Position numbers and translations under genes: made by a program. Under the pieces are notes generated by a model that worked only from the letters and a program-made list of their open reading frames with translations, did not search any database and was not told the DNA's origin. Below are positions 58,533 through 64,000 of a stretch of DNA of 64,000 nucleotides, piece after piece. The stretch is from Sporisorium sorghi (taxonomy: Eukaryota; Basidiomycota; Ustilaginomycetes; Ustilaginales; Ustilaginaceae), in NCBI GenBank assembly GCA_023212695.1, contig JALCCG010000073.1:1-64000 (forward strand), read 5' to 3'. Within the stretch, counting starts at the first letter, position 1; the number at the start of each line of letters is the position of its first letter.

Positions 58533-59507
58533 TCAGAAGCAAAAGACCTGGTCCTCGAGCTTGCTGACGGTGCGAGGCGACTGGTAGCCAAGCTCTTCGA
58601 GATGCTTGGTCATAGCCTTGGTCATGGGGGGCGGACCGCACATGAGGATCTTGATGTCGTCGGCGGGCTTGGGCAGATTCTGCTCGATGGCCTCCTTTGT
58701 AACAAAACCGACGCCGCCCTTCCAGCCCTCGGGCGCCTCGTTGAGGAAGTAGTAAACGCGGAACTGGTCCTTGTGCTTGATGGCGAGCTGGTCGAGCTCC
58801 TCCTTGAGCAAAATATCGGCCTCCTTGACGTTGGCGTAGATAAAGTCGATCTGGGTCTTGTCGGCCGGGTTCTTGAGCGCGGCACGGATGATCTGGAGGC
58901 AAGGGGTGAGACCGGTACCGCCGGCGATCATGCCGAGGTGGCGCGAGAGACCGGGAGCGTATCGCATCTGACCCTTGGGGCCTTTGACGGTGAGCAGATC
59001 GCCAATCTTCATGGCGCCAATGTACTTGGAGACGTTGCCCTGCTCGTACGACTTGACGACCAGATCGAAAAAGCCGTGGTCGTTGTCGGACGAGGTCGGG
59101 GTGTAGGAGCGCATGACATTCTTGCCACCGACGTTGGCCTGAACCGAGATGTGCTGACCGATGGGCAGACCGAGCATGTTGTTCTTGCGAGGCAGCTTGA
59201 AGCGGTAGAGCGCCGTGTTATCCGAGAGGCGCTGCTTCTCCATCAGACGGAACTGCTGCCATTGGGTAGGGTTGAGCACAGGCTTGGGCTTCTGCGAGTC
59301 AAAGTAGAGCAGAGCAGCCACGGACAGAAAGGCGCCCACGACAAAGGCGAGCACGACGTTGAGCTCCATTGGGTTTGTAGCAGCGTCGTAGATCTGAAGA
59401 GGTTCGAAGGTGGGGAAGAGTCGAGCGGCGAACTTGGTGGTAGCAATGCAGACGCCAAAGGTGACCAGGATGGAAGCGATGAGAGCGACTTGTTCGACGA
59501 GGACCAT
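58533..59507 (-). CDS. cbr1: NADH-cytochrome b5 reductase
   Basis: Reverse-strand intronless gene for 324 residues. Two N-terminal hydrophobic segments (about 5-25 and 49-69) anchor it to the ER or mitochondrial outer membrane. The FAD domain shows RSYTPTS (133-139) and the nucleotide domain GGTGLTP (196-202), CGPPPM near 285, and ends VFCF, the usual C-terminal aromatic. The enzyme passes electrons from NADH to cytochrome b5 for fatty acid desaturation and sterol synthesis, and it reduces diphthamide-pathway partners in yeast. An N-terminus with two hydrophobic stretches fits Cbr1 better than Mcr1. Identification is secure. Confidence 0.95.
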   Translation of the reverse strand: MVLVEQVALIASILVTFGVCIATTKFAARLFPTFEPLQIYDAATNPMELNVVLAFVVGAFLSVAALLYFDSQKPKPVLNPTQWQQFRLMEKQRLSDNTALYRFKLPRKNNMLGLPIGQHISVQANVGGKNVMRSYTPTSSDNDHGFFDLVVKSYEQGNVSKYIGAMKIGDLLTVKGPKGQMRYAPGLSRHLGMIAGGTGLTPCLQIIRAALKNPADKTQIDFIYANVKEADILLKEELDQLAIKHKDQFRVYYFLNEAPEGWKGGVGFVTKEAIEQNLPKPADDIKILMCGPPPMTKAMTKHLEELGYQSPRTVSKLEDQVFCF

Positions 59508-60036
59508 GCACTTGAGAGAGAGAGCAAACGAAGCGTTGTGAAGGATAGAGGAGTGGATCGATGATGGGGTGTGAAAGGAAGGAAGTTCGGGTCGACGTCA
59601 AGAATGACGATTCATTGACGCACAAGTGAAAGCGCAGCGCTGCGCACTCGGCTCTCTTTTCTCTCGACCGACGAATGACGCTGCGTCTGTGCGGGGGAAA
59701 GAGAAGAGCGAAGCGAAGATCTCCTTTCCAACAAAAAACCGAAAAAAATAAATAAATAAATAAATCAGATTTTTCTGCGGTTCACGTCCTCGTGTGGCGT
59801 TGCGTTCAATCGCTTGGATTGGCTCAGCTGTTCTCGTCGTTGTTGACCCGCAACGCGTGAAAATGCCATCTCAGTCAAGGGGGCTTCGATCTAACACTTG
59901 TTGCGTTTCTTCGCAGAATGTTAGACCGTTCCCTCCCCTGTTGATAGATATCGAAGCACGGACCACCTGTCAAATCGGCTAGGGCTGTGTCACTTTGTTC
60001 GCTAAATTTAGGTTGCAAAAGAAAGGGTCCTTTTTG

Positions 60037-60067
<31 letters not shown>

Positions 60068-60407
60068 TGAGATAGCCCACCAGTACGTAGCACGACGTCA
60101 AAGCTGTCCTTTGTGCATGCTCTTTTCCCCCCACACAACAACGACATTCTTGCAGCCGGGATTCGGAACTGCGGCGAGGCTTCGTGGACAGGATATTTTG
60201 AGACACCGCTCCGACACAGCCCAGCACAAGTAGGCTTGCATTCCACTACCATCCGCTGCTTCCACGATCATAGCTGTGCTACTTGAAAGCAAAGCTTGTG
60301 CGATTGCAGCTGCAGCTGCAGCATACCTTGTACAACAACCACCATCACCACTTATCATCAACGACAACAAGCCAAGCATCTCTCACAGCTCGCCAGCACT
60401 TTTCAAG
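59508..60407. other. Divergent promoter region, CBR1 and RhoGAP
   Basis: Contains an AAAT tetranucleotide run at about 59743-59765 and a TGC trinucleotide run at about 60044-60069. The frame before the RhoGAP start is open but begins with GTG and lacks coding character. Confidence 0.6.
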
Positions 60408-63400
60408 ATGGACGCGCTCAGCGTGGGAGCTTCCCATCTCAGAAAGTCCACAGAACACCTCTCACGTGCCGCCTCGAGCAACGGCTACTACTCGGACGGT
60501 GCCGTCTCTTCCGCATCCGATATCTCCTCGTCCCTCCTCGAGTCGTTCAATACCATCCTCTCGGAAGCCGACGCCTACATCACCTTCTTCGAAGGACGCA
60601 TCCGACTCGAAGAGGAACACATCAGGAATCTCAAGCACTCGCTCGAAAAGCAAAAGGAGCTCGATGCCAAAGTCAACTCCAGAATCGCTGGCGACGTAGG
60701 CCTCATGGCCGATGCACAGCGTCTACCCAGTCTCAGGCGCGCCTGGCTCGAGATGCGTCAGAACGATCAACGCGAGCTCCAAGCGCGATCCTACATGGTC
60801 GAGACCTGTCGCCAAGGCGTCCTTGCTCCCTTGTTGGCCTTCCGCGACTCGCAAGAACGCATCCGTAAACGCGTCAAGGAAGACATCCGCAACAGCTTAT
60901 CTCAATACGACGAGATGCGCAACTCGAGCTTACCCAAGATCCGACGCGCCTACGAGAAGAAAGCCGAGGAGGTCGACCATCTTCAACTCCAAGCGCAAGC
61001 CGTCGAAGACCAGCGTATCCTGCTCAGCACCAGACTTGCCGATCGCGAGAGCCCAACCACCAACCACAGCCGCCTGCCCTCCTACTCGGACTCGGATCCC
61101 GCAGCCACATCGCCCCCCTCGACGTTCTCTGTGGCAGCCGGCGGTGGCGCTAGCATGATGCGTCGCAAGAGCAGTCGTCGTCACTCGCGCCGCCACTCGA
61201 ATGCCTCGTCCAGGTCCCTCGGTGCCTCAGCCAAGGGCACCGAGAGCTCCGATGAGAGATCCACCATCGGCTCGCCTCCTACCACAGAGGCGTATCTTCC
61301 AGCAACAAACGCATCTGCTCTCTCAACATCGCCACCAACGCCCAATCACGAAAAGCAGAAACCCAACTTCTTCGACGTCTTCAAGTCGCGCGAAGGATGG
61401 GACACGGCCAGAAAGGAAGCGCCCAAGAAGATCGGCGCGCTCATCACCAGGATGCGAGAAGGTGGCCAAGCGGGTTCTGGAGGCTACGGCGGCGCTGGCA
61501 TCGGCGATGGCGGCCCCTCGACACCCTCGATGAGCGAGACCCTCCTCGGCACCTTTGGCGGCGCCGGCAACAACAATCCCTACAAGGCTACGCAAAGCAT
61601 CGCCGCAAAGCAGGCACGCGCCAAGCGAGAGGTCGACGAAGCCGACAAGGCGTACCGCAAGGCCATCTTCGACCTCGAGACATTGCGGCTGCGCAGGTTG
61701 AGGACGCTCAAAGCCGCTGCAGCGTCAGTGGTCGAGTGCCGAACCGAGCTGGCACACACAGCCCAAGCAGTGTGGCTGCAGTCCGAGCGCTCTCAGATTG
61801 TGCTGCACAACAAAGGCAGCGGCCTCCATCAGCACAGCGAAGACCTGGTCAAAACGGCCCTCGATGACTTGAACCAGGAACTCAAGTCGATGGAAGACAA
61901 TCTGCCCGGCGTCCGGACCCTCGAAGACAATCGAGTTTCTTATGTCAACTACTGGCACGGCGAGCTCAAAAATCTCATCTTTGGAACGCCGCTTGTCGAC
62001 TACCCGCTTACCGTGCCATATCGGCTCAGCGACACCACCGCTCCCCCTCTCATCGTAACAAAGTGCATCGACTTTATCGAGACACACGCCATCAATCTGC
62101 CCGGCATCTACCGCATCTCGGCCAAGCAGTCGAGCGTCAAGCAGCTGGCTCTGGCCATCGAAAAGGACGAGCTGGGCTTCCAGTTCGACCCCGCCAAGGA
62201 CGAGCCAGCCGCCGTCGCGGGCGTCTTCAAGGACTACCTGCGTCAGCTGCCCGAGCCCGTGCTTGCTATACCCTGGGCAGAGAGGATCAAGTATACCCAC
62301 GAGAGGGACGAGCACATCCGAACCGGATTCGCTGTGTTGAAAGGCAAGATTCGTCGACTGCCGCCCATCCACCAGATCACGCTCAAAGTCATCGTTCAGC
62401 ATCTCAGCAAGGTGGCACAGCACGCAGACCAGAACAAGATGACCGCCGCCAACCTGAGCGTCGTGTTCTCGCCCTGTCTCTTGTCCGAGGCGGATCACGA
62501 GACGACGAGCGTGGCTGCTGCCATGGAAGAGGACAAGACGATGGAGGATTTGATTCTGTACTGCAACGACATATTTGATCTCAAGACAGCGGGCGCGCCA
62601 TTGCTTCCACCGATCTCGTCGACGCGCGTGGACGAGCTTTCCAGAGCGGGGCAGAGTGCCGCCGATGCAGCCTTTGCGGCGTCGTCGCCGACGACAGAAA
62701 GCCCGCTGGAGGCGCCTTCGCCATCGGATCTGCCCATTGTCACTGGCGCGAGTCTCAAGAGAAGCAACGCCATCACGCCTGCTATTGCTGTGGGTGGCGA
62801 CGGTGATGCAGATGCTGCAGTGAGTCATTCAAGGCATGCTAGCGGTGGCTCTGCAAAGGGGGCGGCGGCAACTCGGAAAGTTCAGGATGCCAATTTGCCA
62901 GCAGGTCGACTGCAGTCTGAGCCCCTGGAAGGCGATGCGATCAACATCCAAGGCCTGCCCCGACTTCAGACTGCAGACCTTGGCGCTGAAGTGGATCGGG
63001 GATCGAGCAGCGCCATCGTTGCTGGCTCGGTCAAGATGGATCATGTTCGACAGGCGCAACGTGCCGAGACCGATCCAAGCCCTCGTGGCAGCGTCGCCAA
63101 CCTGAACCGCCAGCTCGCCTCGATGGATGTGGCTGCTGAAAGTAACGAGTCTCCAGTCGGCTCTAGCACAGGCTTGACGGGTGAGGAAGGCCAGATCTAC
63201 CTTGCCGCTACTTCTGCAACGGCACCGTCTCCGCTCGCAGCGCACACCACGGGACCGCTGACACCCGGTCTGCTCACTCCTGCGTCGCTGCGATCGCCGC
63301 TTGACCATGTGATCGACTCGGCTCAGGCTTCACACGGGCATCCGACACCCACGGCCGAGCAATCCAACTTTCATCAAGACCAAGCGGTGACAGCAAGTTC

Positions 63401-63434
63401 CCCGATCGAAGCTGAAGGCACGCTTCACCACTAA
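60408..63434 (+). CDS. F-BAR and RhoGAP domain protein, Rgd1-like
   Basis: Intronless 1008-residue protein from the ATG at 60408 (CAAGATGG). The F-BAR domain starts near LESFNTILSEADAYITFFEGRI (about 45) and runs to about 210, then seems interrupted by a Ser-rich insert (about 215-385, with a basic RRKSSRRHSRRHS patch and LPSY at 223-226). It resumes as coiled coil at about 400-510. The RhoGAP domain occupies about 530-735, with the arginine finger R569 in LPGIYRISA and the block NLSVVFSPCLL. A long disordered tail follows. Yeast Rgd1 acts on Rho3/Rho4 in polarity and cell wall signalling. Substrate GTPase in this organism is inferred only. Confidence 0.9.
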   Translation: MDALSVGASHLRKSTEHLSRAASSNGYYSDGAVSSASDISSSLLESFNTILSEADAYITFFEGRIRLEEEHIRNLKHSLEKQKELDAKVNSRIAGDVGLMADAQRLPSLRRAWLEMRQNDQRELQARSYMVETCRQGVLAPLLAFRDSQERIRKRVKEDIRNSLSQYDEMRNSSLPKIRRAYEKKAEEVDHLQLQAQAVEDQRILLSTRLADRESPTTNHSRLPSYSDSDPAATSPPSTFSVAAGGGASMMRRKSSRRHSRRHSNASSRSLGASAKGTESSDERSTIGSPPTTEAYLPATNASALSTSPPTPNHEKQKPNFFDVFKSREGWDTARKEAPKKIGALITRMREGGQAGSGGYGGAGIGDGGPSTPSMSETLLGTFGGAGNNNPYKATQSIAAKQARAKREVDEADKAYRKAIFDLETLRLRRLRTLKAAAASVVECRTELAHTAQAVWLQSERSQIVLHNKGSGLHQHSEDLVKTALDDLNQELKSMEDNLPGVRTLEDNRVSYVNYWHGELKNLIFGTPLVDYPLTVPYRLSDTTAPPLIVTKCIDFIETHAINLPGIYRISAKQSSVKQLALAIEKDELGFQFDPAKDEPAAVAGVFKDYLRQLPEPVLAIPWAERIKYTHERDEHIRTGFAVLKGKIRRLPPIHQITLKVIVQHLSKVAQHADQNKMTAANLSVVFSPCLLSEADHETTSVAAAMEEDKTMEDLILYCNDIFDLKTAGAPLLPPISSTRVDELSRAGQSAADAAFAASSPTTESPLEAPSPSDLPIVTGASLKRSNAITPAIAVGGDGDADAAVSHSRHASGGSAKGAAATRKVQDANLPAGRLQSEPLEGDAINIQGLPRLQTADLGAEVDRGSSSAIVAGSVKMDHVRQAQRAETDPSPRGSVANLNRQLASMDVAAESNESPVGSSTGLTGEEGQIYLAATSATAPSPLAAHTTGPLTPGLLTPASLRSPLDHVIDSAQASHGHPTPTAEQSNFHQDQAVTASSPIEAEGTLHH

Positions 63435-64000
63435 CCTTGTACCAAAATCTGTGTATATAGCATTGCCACGCGCACATTGTATTCATCGCACTGCAAAAGC
63501 ATTATAGCATAGCAATTCTTATTCGTTTATGTGCTACAACAGCATGTGATCTTTGAGAGTGTGGCTGATTGAGCAAGCCTTGGCGTGCAACATCAATGCA
63601 TGCTGAGGCTGCAATGAAAGCGGGACCCTGCCTTGTCAGCTGCACGTTTGCGGGTAACGCCGAGGCTGTATATGAAGTGCTGTGCATCCGAACTCGCGGC
63701 GGAGAATGAGATGGTGCTAAAAGACGCGCCAATGTTGCAGCTTCTACACACACACACACACACACACTCGCATTAGCAAGGACGCACGAGTGAAGCAAGC
63801 GAGCTGTTGCTTGACGGTGTGATGGTATCAAGCTGTATCGGAGGACGCTTTGATCGCCTCGCTCGGCAGCAATCGTGCAGCTGTCAGGAGCAGGGACGTG
63901 CGGGCGTACAGAATGCCCCTCTCTATCTCCCACATTTGTGATTTGAGCGAGGTTCGCCGCTGGTTGCTCTTGGCGCTGGGAGAGGACTTTCTCGAACTGT
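63435..64000. other. 3' flank at window edge
   Basis: Contains a (CA)n microsatellite at about 63747-63766. No gene seen; a reverse-strand frame at 63502-63933 has no recognisable feature. Confidence 0.5.

Noticed and set aside
40618..59926. The 10-mer AATGTTAGAC upstream of ARL2, the E2 gene and CBR1/RhoGAP
   Set aside because: Three hits in promoters look attractive, but by rough estimate about a hundred different 10-mers are expected three times in 64 kb on both strands, so this is not significant alone.
60276..60407. Upstream extension of the RhoGAP frame
   Set aside because: It begins at GTG and is poly-Ala followed by leader-like sequence; ATG at 60408 is the first good start.
1..64000. 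CRISPR arrays, prokaryotic operons, ribosome binding sites
   Set aside because: The window is eukaryotic nuclear DNA; no repeat-spacer arrays are present, and the only regular array is the 17.5-kb minisatellite, whose spacers are not unique sequences.

Overview
This window looks like nuclear DNA of a smut fungus (Ustilaginales, close to Ustilago, Sporisorium or Pseudozyma). The genes are GC-rich and mostly intronless, and the few introns are short with GTRAGT donors. The protein set is basidiomycete: gamma-adaptin, Hos2-type deacetylase, Rsp5, fungal Mzm1, Rad7 and a membrane-anchored GH9 cellulase. All identifications come from reading the translated sequence; no database search was run.

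Layout. 0-6 kb: ERI1-like exonuclease, a small mitochondrial-type membrane protein, a reverse-strand gene fusing the complex III assembly factor Mzm1 to mitochondrial ribosomal protein bL31m, and a divergent secreted protein. 6-15 kb: Rsp5 ubiquitin ligase, an SLC35F6-like transporter, Hos2 deacetylase. 14.5-20.9 kb: an accessory island with a broken lineage-specific gene family, a tandem array with palindromic cores, a C2H2-type orphan, repeat remnants and an intron-containing tRNA-His. 20.9-25 kb: AP-1 gamma-adaptin, then a decayed relative of the island gene. 25-29 kb: ribosomal proteins eS6 and uS15, divergent. 29-43.5 kb: alpha-arrestin, Rad7, Ysc84/Lsb3, GH9 cellulase, Arl2, PIG-U. 43.9-55 kb: mitochondrial DEAD-box helicase, second tRNA-His, APC8/Cdc23, a PRISE-type reductase, a degenerate RNase H-like protein, Mcp1-like protein, five-exon ubiquitin E2. 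55-64 kb: an assembly gap with duplicated flanks, a senescence-domain protein, cytochrome b5 reductase, and an F-BAR/RhoGAP protein.

Functionally this is mostly housekeeping. Ubiquitin pathway parts recur (Rsp5, an arrestin with PY-type motifs, an E2, Rad7, APC8), as do mitochondrial proteins, but nothing shows co-regulated clusters. Many promoters carry unusually long poly(dA:dT) tracts about 150-330 bp before the start codon.

The strongest unusual signals are the Mzm1-bL31m fusion with an internal presequence-like segment, the accessory island (inverted repeats, palindromic minisatellite, broken gene family), the RNase H-like protein lacking all four catalytic acids, and two divergent intron-bearing tRNA-His genes.
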